13,801 nucleotides of DNA from Fidelibacterota bacterium (GCA_016936335.1 JAFGXZ010000024.1:1-13801); one strand, 5' to 3'. Positions 1 to 8,270 are shown, numbered from the stretch's first letter. A program made the numbers and translations. The notes: generated by a model from the letters alone, not told the origin.

Positions 1-324
1 ACCGCCGGACTGGTAGCCGGATTGTTCAAAAAGGATCTGGAACTGATCGGTCGTTCATTAGCGGATTACATTATTGAACCACGGCGAGCGCGATTGATTC
101 CGCATTTCGATGAGCTCAAGCAATCAGCACTTGATGCAGGTGCGATTGGTTGCAGCATATCCGGCTCAGGACCGTCTATTTTCGCATTGTCATCTTCACT
201 GAAAAAAGTACGGAAAATCGCTGCTTCAATGGGTTCGGTTTTTTCCCGAAACACCGTCGAATACCAGGTATATATTTCAAAAATCAATCGGACCGGTGCC
301 CGGATCATTGATGAGAAAGAATAA
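1..324 (+). CDS. thrB: Homoserine kinase, C-terminal part (cut by window start)
   Basis: Frame 1 is open from the first base to a TAA at 322-324, giving the last 107 residues of a GHMP-family kinase. The clearest signal is the stretch GAIGCSISGSGPSIFAL near the middle, which matches the glycine-rich C-terminal GHMP motif as seen in homoserine kinases. ThrB phosphorylates L-homoserine with ATP in the cytoplasm, giving O-phosphohomoserine, the substrate of threonine synthase. The next gene is threonine synthase, only 3 bases downstream, which makes ThrB far more likely than other GHMP kinases such as mevalonate or galactokinase. The N-terminus and the ATP-binding loop lie outside the window, so intactness cannot be judged. 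Confidence 0.9.
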   Translation, partial: TAGLVAGLFKKDLELIGRSLADYIIEPRRARLIPHFDELKQSALDAGAIGCSISGSGPSIFALSSSLKKVRKIAASMGSVFSRNTVEYQVYISKINRTGARIIDEKE

Positions 325-327
325 ATT

Positions 328-1638
328 GTGAAATTTTACAGCACTGCGGATAAAACCAACGTTGTATCCCTCAGGGATGCAGTTCTGGGCGGAATGCCAG
401 CGGATAACGGATTGTACATGCCGGAATCCATTCCACAATTGCCAACGTCATTCTTTAATTCATTATATACATTGGATTACCAGACTCTTTCCTTCGAAGT
501 CGCTAAAATTATTATCGGGGAAGATATTCCTCACCAGATCCTCTGGGATATGATCAATCATGCAATCAACTTTGACACCCCGCTTGTGGACATTGAAGAC
601 CATATAAAAACCCTGGAACTCTTCCATGGACCAACCCTGGCGTTTAAGGATGTAGGCGCCCGCTTTATGTCCCGATTGATGGCCTATCTGGTTAAAGATT
701 CTGACAGGGAATTAACAATTCTTGTGGCCACCTCCGGTGATACCGGCAGCGCTGTTGCTAACGGGTTTTTCCAGGTACCGGGAATCAATGTCATCGTCCT
801 CTATCCCGCCAACAAGATCAGCGCAATCCAGGAAAAACAAATCGCCACACTTGGTGAAAATATCATTGCGCTAAAAGTCAATGGCACATTTGATGATTGC
901 CAGCATTTAGTCAAAACTGCATTCGTTGATCCGGGTATTAAAAAATCACGGATGCTGACGTCGGCAAACTCTATCAATATCTCCCGTTTGATTCCCCAGA
1001 CTTTTTATTATTTTAATGCCCTTCGTCAAATTGCTAATTTCCAATCAAAGCAGATCGCGATTTCCGTGCCCAGTGGCAATTTTGGTAATTTGACTGCCGG
1101 CTTGATCGCTAAACGGATGGGGCTTCCGGTTCAGCGTTTCATTGCCGCAACGAATATCAATCATATCGTACCGGATTATCTGGACAGCGGGCTTTATAGA
1201 CCAAAACCATCAATTCCGACCATATCCAATGCCATGGATGTGGGCAGTCCAAGTAATTTTTCAAGGATTCTGGATTTGTATGATTCTTCATGGAAAAGAA
1301 TTAAGTCAGATATTCACGGCATCTATCTTAGCGACGATGAAACACGCCAGGCAATTTCTGCAGTAAAGAAAAACACCGGTTATATCCTTGATCCTCACGG
1401 TGCAGTCGGGTATCTCGGAATAAAAGAATATCTTTTGAAACATCCGAAAATTGACGCAGGTATTTTTCTCGAGACCGCCCATCCGGCGAAATTCAAAAAT
1501 ATCATTGAGCCGGTTATTCAGGACAGAATTGAAATACCTGCGAGGCTTGCAGACTTTCTGAATCGTAAAATCCAGACATTAAATCTGTCAAAAAATTTCC
1601 CTGAATTTAAAGCATTTCTCCTCCAACATTCAGTCTGA
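328..1638 (+). CDS. thrC: Threonine synthase
   Basis: This 436-residue protein is close to the usual length of the E. coli-type enzyme. It converts O-phosphohomoserine to L-threonine and phosphate using pyridoxal phosphate. The PLP-binding lysine is Lys107 in HGPTLAFKDVGARF, and the phosphate/PLP-binding loop ATSGDTGSAVA follows near residues 134-144. A second conserved block, VPSGNFGNLTAG, lies mid-protein, and ETAHPAKF lies near the C-terminus. The N-terminal FYST and GLYMPE segments are also typical of the family. The start is a GTG at 328, three bases after the thrB stop; it places the conserved FYSTAD segment immediately at the N-terminus, so an upstream start is not needed. Close spacing implies co-transcription and probable translational coupling with thrB. 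No clear terminator follows. Confidence 0.96.
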   Translation: MKFYSTADKTNVVSLRDAVLGGMPADNGLYMPESIPQLPTSFFNSLYTLDYQTLSFEVAKIIIGEDIPHQILWDMINHAINFDTPLVDIEDHIKTLELFHGPTLAFKDVGARFMSRLMAYLVKDSDRELTILVATSGDTGSAVANGFFQVPGINVIVLYPANKISAIQEKQIATLGENIIALKVNGTFDDCQHLVKTAFVDPGIKKSRMLTSANSINISRLIPQTFYYFNALRQIANFQSKQIAISVPSGNFGNLTAGLIAKRMGLPVQRFIAATNINHIVPDYLDSGLYRPKPSIPTISNAMDVGSPSNFSRILDLYDSSWKRIKSDIHGIYLSDDETRQAISAVKKNTGYILDPHGAVGYLGIKEYLLKHPKIDAGIFLETAHPAKFKNIIEPVIQDRIEIPARLADFLNRKIQTLNLSKNFPEFKAFLLQHSV

Positions 1639-1737
1639 CAGATACCATTTTCTGAACAATATTTCCAAAATGTGTAAATATTTTTTGCCATACAGCTAAA
1701 TATATTGTGTTCTTAGCCTGCTGGCTCATAATAAAAA

Positions 1738-1838
1738 ATGAGTGTTGAAATGAACCAGATTTACATGACCTTGTCTGATCCAACCCGACGCCAGATTCTG
1801 AAATTGTTACGGGTAGTCTGCTGAGCGCCGGTAAAATA
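1738..1838 (+). pseudogene. Remnant of an ArsR-family (SdpR-like) regulator, N-terminal part, frameshifted
   Basis: An ATG at 1738 opens a 28-codon frame reading MNQIYMTLSDPTRRQILKLL after four residues and ending at TGA 1822-1824. The pattern (aromatic/Met, then LSDPTRRQIL, then LL) is the hallmark N-terminus of ArsR-type winged-helix repressors, especially the SdpR subgroup. Reading on in the neighbouring frame from about 1815 gives SLLSAGKI, which fits the next part of the family (usually G-D-L-T-A-G-E-I). So a one- or two-base shift near 1809-1815 broke the gene, and everything after that point (recognition helix, wing, C-terminus; about 60 residues) is missing. It cannot make a working regulator. 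No strong ribosome binding site is seen. Family assignment is by eye from a short motif. Confidence 0.6.
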
Positions 1839-1940
1839 ACCATGACTATTTTGCTTTGCTCCGTGTTTGGAATCGTTATTGTTCGTTTCGCCTATTCCTA
1901 TATAATCTGGAAACAAGATCCCGATAAAATAATCAGATAG
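1839..1940 (+). pseudogene. Remnant of a membrane protein C-terminus, possibly SdpI-type
   Basis: Directly after the ArsR fragment, in the frame that includes 1842-1844 ATG, the sequence reads a hydrophobic segment (MTILLCSVFGIVIVRFAYSY) followed by a short polar tail IIWKQDPDKIIR and a TAG at 1938-1940. A final membrane helix ending in a YSY-I-x-W/Y-K pattern with a short charged tail resembles the C-termini of SdpI/YhfL-type immunity membrane proteins, which are normally encoded just downstream of an SdpR-like ArsR regulator. The rest of that protein (about 150-200 residues) is absent. The natural reading is one internal deletion that ran from inside the regulator gene to near the end of the membrane-protein gene. 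A small intact membrane peptide starting at 1842 is an alternative, though it has no ribosome binding site. Confidence 0.4.
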
Positions 1941-2039
1941 GTCAACCGGGATCAGTTCATTATAATCCAAAAAATCCGGCAACAGCGCGGAAGTTTTTTT
2001 ATTTGCATCGCAACTTTTTTTCGCCCAAGCTATGCAGCG

Positions 2040-3302
2040 ATGAATACAAACAATAAATACGATATAATAGTCATTGGCGGAGGCCCGGCGGGAATCATGG
2101 CTGCCGGTCAGGCTGCACTGCGCGGTAAAAAAGTTCTACTGTTTGAAAAAATGGAGCGCCTTGGCCGCAAACTCCGAATTACCGGCAAAGGCCGTTGTAA
2201 CCTGACAAATGAAGCCAGCATTGATGAATTCATCCACCATTTTGGAAAAAACGGGCGGTTTTTGAAACCCGCATTTTACAGCTTCTTCGTCAATGATCTC
2301 CGGAATTTGCTATTACAAAATGGGATCACGACGATCGTCGAGCGAGGCAACCGGGTCTTTCCTGAATGTGAAAGCGCACCGATTGTCACCGAAGCCTTGA
2401 TCCGCTGGCTGGGAAAAACCGGCTGTCAAATTAAAACCGGAAATTCAGTCACCAAATTGCTTGTTCGGGACAATAACATTTCCGGAGTCGATGTACAATC
2501 CAACGGAAAAGATCGTTTCGCAGCTGATGCCGTAATCCTGTGCACCGGCGGTAGAAGTTATCCCCGAACCGGTTCCAACGGTGATGGTTATAAACTGGCC
2601 CATGAAGTCGGTCATAACATTGTAAATATTCGTCCGGCATTGATTCCCCTTGAAACCGCCAGTAATAATGCCCGGCGACTTCAGGGTCTCAGCCTGAAAA
2701 ATGTTACGGCATCGCTATGGGTCAACGGAAAGAAACAGGCCGAAGAATTCGGTGAAATGCTGTTTGCCCATTTTGGTCTGACTGGGCCAATTATCCTGAC
2801 CCTTTCCCGGCAGGCCGTCGATGCACTCGATCAAAAATCAGTCGTTGAAATATCCATTGATCTGAAACCAGCACTAGATTATAACACACTTGATGCCCGG
2901 TTGCTGCGGGATTTCAGGGAACATTCCAAACAGCAGTACCAGACCTTATTGAAATCCCTGCTGCCCAGTAGTATGATTCCGGTCTGTATCGATCTGACCC
3001 GTATTCCTCATGATAAAATTATCAGTAATATTACATTAAAAGAAAGACAGACACTTCGCAATTGGTTGAAAGATTTTCGGTTCACCATAAGTGGCTATCG
3101 TCCCATTGAAGAAGCCATTATAACAGCCGGTGGTGTCAGTGTCAAAGAAATTCAATCGAAAACGATGGAATCCCGATTGGTCAGCAAACTGTACTTTGCC
3201 GGAGAAGTCATGGACATTGATGCTGACACCGGCGGATATAATCTCCAGGCTGCTTTTTCCACCGGATTTTTGGCCGGAATCTCAGCAAATAATAAATTAT
3301 AA
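2040..3302 (+). CDS. YhiN/HI0933-family NAD(P)/FAD-dependent oxidoreductase
   Basis: The protein has 420 residues, normal for the family. An N-terminal dinucleotide-binding fold is clear: hydrophobic strand then GGGPAG at residues 13-18, with the acidic residue ending the second strand at Glu36. The family signature LGRKLRITGKGRCNLTN follows at residues 41-57. A second FAD-contacting block, VILCTGGRSYPRTGSNGDGY, lies near residues 165-184, and the C-terminus carries GEVMDIDADTGGYNLQAAF, which closes over the flavin. Members are cytoplasmic flavoproteins. E. coli YhiN has no settled reaction, and gut homologues (BaiN) have been linked to bile-acid reduction, so I give no substrate. The ATG at 2040 is the only start that keeps the Rossmann strand near the N-terminus; no Shine-Dalgarno sequence is visible. 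The next gene starts 29 bases downstream on the same strand. Confidence 0.88.
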   Translation: MNTNNKYDIIVIGGGPAGIMAAGQAALRGKKVLLFEKMERLGRKLRITGKGRCNLTNEASIDEFIHHFGKNGRFLKPAFYSFFVNDLRNLLLQNGITTIVERGNRVFPECESAPIVTEALIRWLGKTGCQIKTGNSVTKLLVRDNNISGVDVQSNGKDRFAADAVILCTGGRSYPRTGSNGDGYKLAHEVGHNIVNIRPALIPLETASNNARRLQGLSLKNVTASLWVNGKKQAEEFGEMLFAHFGLTGPIILTLSRQAVDALDQKSVVEISIDLKPALDYNTLDARLLRDFREHSKQQYQTLLKSLLPSSMIPVCIDLTRIPHDKIISNITLKERQTLRNWLKDFRFTISGYRPIEEAIITAGGVSVKEIQSKTMESRLVSKLYFAGEVMDIDADTGGYNLQAAFSTGFLAGISANNKL

Positions 3303-3331
3303 TTTGAAATTTTAAATTTTATATTACTTCA

Positions 3332-5056
3332 ATGTTTATTCCAACAACACCTGAAGAGCTTGAGCAACACAATTGGTCTCAACTGGATATAATCCTGATT
3401 ACCGGTGACACCTATATCGACAGCCCGCAAATCGGAATTGCCGTCATTGGAAAAATACTGTTAAAAAACGGTTATAAAGTTGGCATTATTGCCCAACCGG
3501 ATATAAACAGCGAAAAAGATATCACCCGCCTTGGTGAACCGAGACTCTTCTGGGGTGTCACCGGCGGCAGCATCGATTCGATGGTCGCCAATTACACCGC
3601 CCTGAAAAAGTATCGCAAACAGGATGATTATACGCCTGGTGCTTATAATAACCGCCGCCCTGATCGAGCAGTTATTCTTTACACAAATCTGATCCGGCAA
3701 CATTTTAAAAACACCGTCCCGATCGTTCTGGGCGGAATCGAAGCCAGCATGCGACGAATTACCCATTACGATTATTGGTCCGACAAATTGCGCCGTCCGA
3801 TTCTTTTTGATGCTAAAGCCGACTTCTTAATATACGGTATGGCTGAAAGGACCATTGTGGAACTGGCAGATACAATCCAAGTTGGAAAAGATCCACGTCA
3901 TCTGAGAGGTATCTGTTACATATCCGATTCTGTACCGAAAAATTATCTGATATTACCTTCATTTGAAACTGTGACAAATGATAAAAGATCATTTATCGAC
4001 ATGTTCCATGATTTTTATAAGAACAGTGACCCGTTAAATGCCACCGGATTAACGCAGAAAATCGGTACCCGTTTCCTAGTCCAGAATCCACCCCAATTGT
4101 ACCTGAATCAGAAAGAAATGGACGAAATCTACGCGATGGATTTTGAACGTAGTGTTCATCCATATTATGCAAAACAGGGTAAGGTCAGAGCACTCGACAC
4201 TATCAAATTTTCCATCAATTCCCATCGTGGTTGTTACGGGGAATGCAATTTCTGCTCCATCGGTGTTCATGAAGGTCGCACAATCCGCTGGCGTAGTGAA
4301 CAATCAATTCTGAATGAAGCACGGCAGCTTTCAGAGCTTCCTGATTTCAGAGGCACAATTAATGATATCGGCGGGCCAACCGCCAATATGTACGGTTTTG
4401 AGTGTCACAAAAAACTGAAAAACGGCGCCTGCAAAGATAAACGCTGTCTTTATCCCGAAAAGTGTTCACAATTGCCGGTCTATCACAATGTTCAAATCGA
4501 TCTGCTAAAAAAATTACGCCAGATTCCCGGTATTAAACATATCTTCATTGGCTCGGGTATTCGCTTTGATATGGTTATCGATGATCGTAAATATGGAAAA
4601 ACTTACCTCAAAGACGTGGCCGAATATCACACTTCCGGACAGATGAAAATCGCACCGGAACACAGCGTGAAACGCGTACTTGACCACATGGGTAAACCGG
4701 GAATTGATACTTTACTTGAATTTAAGCGACAATTTGATAGATTTTCAGAATCCGCCGGGAAACGGCAATTTTTGACGTATTATTTAATCGCCGCCCATCC
4801 GGGCTGTACCGAGGAAGATATGCATTTGCTTAAAACCTTTGCCGTAAAGGAACTTCACATTAATCCGGAACAGGTTCAGATTTACACACCGTTACCATCC
4901 ACTTATTCCAGCCTAATGTACTACACTGGTCGGGATCCCTTCACTATGAAAAAACTATCGGTTGTCAAAGATATAAACGCCAAAAACCGGCAAAAATCGA
5001 TTCTGACATCAAAAACACCTATTCCCTATCAAAAGAGGACACACAAGCATGGATAA
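3332..5056 (+). CDS. YgiQ-family radical SAM protein
   Basis: The 574-residue protein carries the radical SAM iron-sulfur motif CxxxCxxC as Cys301, Cys305 and Cys308 (RGCYGECNFCSIGVHEGR). The preceding half contains the YgiQ-type N-terminal domain, with a Rossmann-like start (LDIILITGDTYIDSP), FWGVTGGSIDSMV and VLGGIEASMRRITHYDYW. Later blocks NDIGGPTANMYG, HTSGQMKIAPEH and YYLIAAHPGCTEEDM are strongly family-like. It is shorter than E. coli YgiQ (about 740), ending soon after the barrel with a basic tail, so much of the C-terminal extension is absent. The family presumably cleaves S-adenosylmethionine to make a 5'-deoxyadenosyl radical; its substrate is unknown. Its last codons overlap the start of the histidine kinase gene, which implies co-translation. 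Confidence 0.93.
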   Translation: MFIPTTPEELEQHNWSQLDIILITGDTYIDSPQIGIAVIGKILLKNGYKVGIIAQPDINSEKDITRLGEPRLFWGVTGGSIDSMVANYTALKKYRKQDDYTPGAYNNRRPDRAVILYTNLIRQHFKNTVPIVLGGIEASMRRITHYDYWSDKLRRPILFDAKADFLIYGMAERTIVELADTIQVGKDPRHLRGICYISDSVPKNYLILPSFETVTNDKRSFIDMFHDFYKNSDPLNATGLTQKIGTRFLVQNPPQLYLNQKEMDEIYAMDFERSVHPYYAKQGKVRALDTIKFSINSHRGCYGECNFCSIGVHEGRTIRWRSEQSILNEARQLSELPDFRGTINDIGGPTANMYGFECHKKLKNGACKDKRCLYPEKCSQLPVYHNVQIDLLKKLRQIPGIKHIFIGSGIRFDMVIDDRKYGKTYLKDVAEYHTSGQMKIAPEHSVKRVLDHMGKPGIDTLLEFKRQFDRFSESAGKRQFLTYYLIAAHPGCTEEDMHLLKTFAVKELHINPEQVQIYTPLPSTYSSLMYYTGRDPFTMKKLSVVKDINAKNRQKSILTSKTPIPYQKRTHKHG

Positions 5057-6413
5057 CAGCAGACTTGATGAATTGATCATCGCTTTGGAAGAAATGATCC
5101 GGGGAAATTATCACCCGGAACTGACGATTAAGGGTTCTAATGAATATGGAAAACTCGCCAGGGCAATTTCAGCGGTCGGGGAGTCTTTCGAAAATCGCTG
5201 TAAGGAACAACAGACCCTGGCATCCATTACTGAAAAAATCAATGACGGCCTGTTACTGACCGATGTTTTAGATCACGTCTTTGAGTCCTTTCGTGAGTTA
5301 ATATCCTATAACCGAATCGGCATTGCTTTAATTGATACCGAGAAAGGACTTGTTCGTGCCTGCTGCACCCGTTCAGATGCAAAGATCATTAAAATCAGTA
5401 ATGGATATTCAGCACCAATTGCAGGCAGTAGCCTGGCTACGATTATCGATACCAACAAACCGAGAATCCTGAACAATCTGAGCAACTACTTGAATTCCCA
5501 TCCCGATTCGGTATCAACCCGCCTGATCGTTGAGGAAGGAATGCAATCCAGTCTAACCTGCCCTCTGATCGCTGCCAATAAACCAGTAGGATTTATTTTC
5601 TTTTCCAGCGTGGGAATAAATACTTACAAAAATCTTCACGTCGAAATATTTCAGAAAATTGCCCGGCAACTGTCGGTAATATTTGAGAAAAGCCGGATGG
5701 TCGAAGAACTAATTCAGTTGAATGACCTGAAAAATAAATTCCTCGGTATCGCCGCCCATGACCTGCGCAGTCCTATTGGTGTCGTTAAAAATTTCATTAT
5801 TCTTTTTCTAAATGGTTATCTGGGTGAAATTGACGAGAAGCAGCGTGAAGTCCTGAATACAATGGATAAAAACTGTGATCGCATGTTGAATCTCATCCAT
5901 AATATTCTGGACTTCAGCGCTATCGAATCCGGCAATCTGGAATTGAAGCTTGAATCACTCGATCTTCACAAATTTTTTCATACCTACCAATCCATGATCA
6001 AATCGTTAGCCGAGAAAAAACAGATTGAACTCAAGCTGGTAATTGAATCAGAATTGCCGGAAATCACTGTTGATTCCAACCGCATCATGCAGGTACTTGA
6101 TAACCTGGTAACCAATGCAATCAAATTTTCTTTTCCCAATACTACCGTCACAATCAGTGCCCGAAAGTCCGATGGATCCGTCGAAATTTCAGTCGCCGAT
6201 CAGGGTCAGGGAATACCGGAAAACGAGATATCAAAAATTTTCAAGGAATTCAGTAAAACCAGTGTCCGACCAACAGGCGGCGAAAAAAGTACTGGTTTGG
6301 GTCTGGCAATTGTCCGTCGCATTATTGAAGCGCACAACGGCAGTATCAATGTCAACAGCATTGTCGGTAAAGGCACAACATTCACAATCATACTTCCGAT
6401 AAATACCAAATAG
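5049..6413 (+). CDS. Soluble GAF-domain sensor histidine kinase
   Basis: The protein has 454 residues and no membrane-spanning segment. Residues 1-60 look like a HAMP-type helical unit (IRGNYHPEL then NEYGKLARAISAVGESF). About 60-215 form a GAF domain, ending in CPLIAANKPVGFIFFSS and a connecting helix. The dimerisation/phosphoacceptor helix has His237 in AAHDLRSP. The ATPase domain shows an N-box (DNLVTNAIKF, Asn356), a G1 box DQGQGIP beginning at Asp384, and a G2 box GEKSTGLGLAI. All catalytic motifs look intact, so autophosphorylation is expected. A HAMP-like unit without transmembrane helices implies cytoplasmic sensing. Its ATG at 5049 lies 8 bases inside the end of the radical SAM gene. 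No response regulator is in the window, so its partner is elsewhere and its signal is unknown. Confidence 0.93.
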   Translation: MDNSRLDELIIALEEMIRGNYHPELTIKGSNEYGKLARAISAVGESFENRCKEQQTLASITEKINDGLLLTDVLDHVFESFRELISYNRIGIALIDTEKGLVRACCTRSDAKIIKISNGYSAPIAGSSLATIIDTNKPRILNNLSNYLNSHPDSVSTRLIVEEGMQSSLTCPLIAANKPVGFIFFSSVGINTYKNLHVEIFQKIARQLSVIFEKSRMVEELIQLNDLKNKFLGIAAHDLRSPIGVVKNFIILFLNGYLGEIDEKQREVLNTMDKNCDRMLNLIHNILDFSAIESGNLELKLESLDLHKFFHTYQSMIKSLAEKKQIELKLVIESELPEITVDSNRIMQVLDNLVTNAIKFSFPNTTVTISARKSDGSVEISVADQGQGIPENEISKIFKEFSKTSVRPTGGEKSTGLGLAIVRRIIEAHNGSINVNSIVGKGTTFTIILPINTK

Positions 6414-6737
6414 CCATTCATTTTCCAAACGATCGGATTACCATCAATTCTCTTGACAGCTCCCTGGAAAAACCTTCGTTTTTTTGTACAGAAGATATTA
6501 ATGAAAAACTGCGATCCGGTACAATCGCGTGTACAATATCGTAACAGGGTATAGATATAATCAAATCAATCCGTTAATTGTTCAAATTCCGACAATCACT
6601 TCCCTGCAATTGGATCTTTCACATAAGACTCGATGGACATATCAATTCAATGATAAGGGAAAACGTATCAGTTATGTAATTTTTAATTTCATCGACAGAA
6701 AAATCCATCCAATAAAAAACGGAATATAACCGTATTA
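6414..6737. other. Gap between convergent genes; possible decayed coding sequence
   Basis: No convincing intact gene lies here. From 6422 one frame reads 40 protein-like codons (including RITINSLDSSLEKPSFF and EDINEKLRSG) to a stop at 6542-6544, but it has no start codon of its own. A second frame is open from 6529 (GTG) to TAA 6727-6729 and reads SLQLDLSHKTRWTYQF, then GKRISYVIFNFIDRKIHPIK. The two would join by a shift near 6535, so they could be halves of one degraded gene of unknown family. The GTG at 6529 has no ribosome binding site, so I do not call it as a gene. Chance open frames in AT-rich DNA remain possible. Confidence 0.3.
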
Positions 6738-6752
6738 TTAATTGGATTTTTT
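6707..6752. terminator. Weak hairpin between convergent genes, possible terminator
   Basis: The outer arms ATCCAAT (6707-6713) and ATTGGAT (6741-6747) are exact complements and are followed by a run of T on the plus strand. Inside them lies a small ACGG/CCGT stem (6719-6722 with 6730-6733) that on the minus strand is followed by TTTTTT. Either strand could use it, and it sits where the histidine kinase and DUF3108 transcripts meet. The stems are short and AT-rich, so this is tentative. Confidence 0.35.
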
Positions 6753-7475
6753 GACTGATTCCAATTTCAGGATCAGAGATCCGAAGCGGGCTTCATTCGA
6801 AATCATCACCGGAATTCGTTGCTGATCGGTGCTAAGGTAAATTGTCACTTTACTTTTATTTTTCAACTGTTTTCCGCTTTCCAAATAAGGTACCAAGACA
6901 AAACAATCCATATCCCCGATCGGAGTTTTCACTGATTCTATCCTATCGACTTTTATTAAAAAGGGTCTTAAAGAGTCATTATCAAATAAGTTTATCTCAT
7001 GGATATCACCAACTGTTAAATCCAATGTACGAATATAATAGAACATGGAAAGTCCATCCTGAACCCTATCGGGAATCGAATCACGGTCTTTATTAGAAAT
7101 AGCAAAACCGGCCTGATAATCAAAGTCGACAGAATATTTTTTTCGATATTTTCCTTCGCGGATAGATTTGGAAAACCGATGTGAGAACTGCCCCGAAGTA
7201 TCAATCCATGAGTCCATATAATCCCTGACTTTATAAAGCCGGTCAAAAAAAGATGTGGATTCAGTTACTGATCGAATATGATATGTTGAAATACCATTTA
7301 TTTCTTCAATGCCGACAAATTCAAGAGATGACTCGCCACCCTTAATAATATTAAACCATGTTGAATAATTCAATTTTTCGCCTATTAAAAATGGCTGACC
7401 GGACTGACCCATTGTTAACTGGCATGTCAGTAGAAGATAAAAAATTACTTTAATGAATATTATATGTGATTTCAT
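6738..7475 (-). CDS. Secreted DUF3108-family protein
   Basis: The 245-residue protein starts with a signal peptide: basic MKSHIIFIK, then a hydrophobic core (VIFYLLLTCQL) and probable cleavage after about MGQS near residue 25. It therefore goes to the periplasm or outer-membrane space. The mature part matches the DUF3108 pattern: the opening GEKLNYSTWFNIIKGGESSL, paired strands with FFDRLYKVRDYMDSWID, DGLSMFYYIRTLDL in the middle, and a C-terminal block ESVKTPIGDMDCFVLVPYLE, then TIYLSTDQQRIPVMI. It is expected to be a beta-rich, lipoprotein-localisation-factor-like fold, but the function of the family is not established. It is the last gene of the minus-strand envelope operon, 33 bases after the kinase-like gene. 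I infer a role in envelope or LPS biogenesis from context only. Confidence 0.82.
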   Translation of the reverse strand: MKSHIIFIKVIFYLLLTCQLTMGQSGQPFLIGEKLNYSTWFNIIKGGESSLEFVGIEEINGISTYHIRSVTESTSFFDRLYKVRDYMDSWIDTSGQFSHRFSKSIREGKYRKKYSVDFDYQAGFAISNKDRDSIPDRVQDGLSMFYYIRTLDLTVGDIHEINLFDNDSLRPFLIKVDRIESVKTPIGDMDCFVLVPYLESGKQLKNKSKVTIYLSTDQQRIPVMISNEARFGSLILKLESVKKSN

Positions 7476-7508
7476 TACTGATGTTTCCGTTAATTCGGTT
7501 TCATTTTT

Positions 7509-8270
7509 CTACGAGATTTTTTGCTTTTTCTGGTGTTTTTGGATACTTTTTTTCAACTGAATAAGTATGTTTTGAGCGTTATCAGAATCGTAAGAAAGGA
7601 TAAAATATAGCCATAAACAGTCTTCATGGTCATGATCCAAATTACATTTACACAAATCCAGCTTGGCAATATCTTCCATACGATCTTCAATCGTCATTTT
7701 CTTCTTTTGTTCAATGATAGTTAGATCAACCAGAAAAACAGAGTGGTGGTTGACATCGGATATCAGAAAATTATCTTTTACAAAATCGTGGTGGAGAAAT
7801 CCTGCTTTATGAGTTGCTGATACGATTTCAGCAATTTTCATGACAACATCACGTTTATGAGCAAAATCAACGATCTCATTTTCGAGGAACCGACTGCTTT
7901 TTTGATGTTTCCCGATATATTCGGTAATAAAAAGATTATGATCAATAAATCCGGCCTGGCGGGCTGTATATACAGCTACCGGCTTTGGTACCGGCAGACC
8001 GACATCGAGCAATAAGTGCGTTGCGTCCCAGGCCATTTCGGCTCGGGATTTTTTAAAGGGACTGATGAACGGCGATTTGGCATCCCGCCAGCCAAAACTC
8101 TTCACAACTACCTTTTGAAACCGGCCGCCAATATCCAATTCCATTAGCGCAACAATGTTCGGTCGGCGCTTATATATCTCCTTCGCATATTCAACAATCC
8201 AGCCTTTGTTTTTCAAACCCTCAAACTGATAACGGCTAATTGAGGGACCAATGTACGATGATTTTTTCAT
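7509..8270 (-). CDS. WaaP/Kdo-kinase-like lipopolysaccharide kinase family protein
   Basis: This 253-residue cytoplasmic protein has a small protein-kinase-like fold. Lys57 in KVVVKSFGWRD is the likely ATP-phosphate lysine, and Glu78 in the next helix (RAEMAWDATHLL) can pair with it. The catalytic loop is HKAGFLHHDFVKDNFL, with Asp162 as probable base and Asn167 as metal ligand. Asp182 in VFLVDLTII takes the place of the DFG aspartate. This set resembles the Kdo kinase/WaaP/InaA group, which phosphorylates Kdo or heptose of the LPS inner core, rather than a Ser/Thr kinase. The C-terminal tail is Lys-rich. The gene lies 26 bases downstream of an MsbA-like exporter, which fits lipid A-core modification. 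The exact acceptor is unknown, and a homologue with a different small-molecule or glycan substrate is possible. Confidence 0.8.
   Translation of the reverse strand: MKKSSYIGPSISRYQFEGLKNKGWIVEYAKEIYKRRPNIVALMELDIGGRFQKVVVKSFGWRDAKSPFISPFKKSRAEMAWDATHLLLDVGLPVPKPVAVYTARQAGFIDHNLFITEYIGKHQKSSRFLENEIVDFAHKRDVVMKIAEIVSATHKAGFLHHDFVKDNFLISDVNHHSVFLVDLTIIEQKKKMTIEDRMEDIAKLDLCKCNLDHDHEDCLWLYFILSYDSDNAQNILIQLKKSIQKHQKKQKIS

Noticed and set aside
1658..1682. AATATTT/AAATATT inverted repeat upstream of the ArsR remnant as an operator
   Set aside because: The arms are seven purely A/T bases in AT-rich DNA with an 11-base spacer, which is expected by chance.
3461..3766. 101-codon open frame on the minus strand
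   Set aside because: It is antisense to the conserved YgiQ N-terminal domain and shows no motif of its own.
6529..6729. 66-codon open frame starting with GTG on the plus strand
   Set aside because: It has no ribosome binding site or recognisable family, and neighbouring protein-like sequence lies in another frame. It is recorded as part of a possible decayed gene instead.
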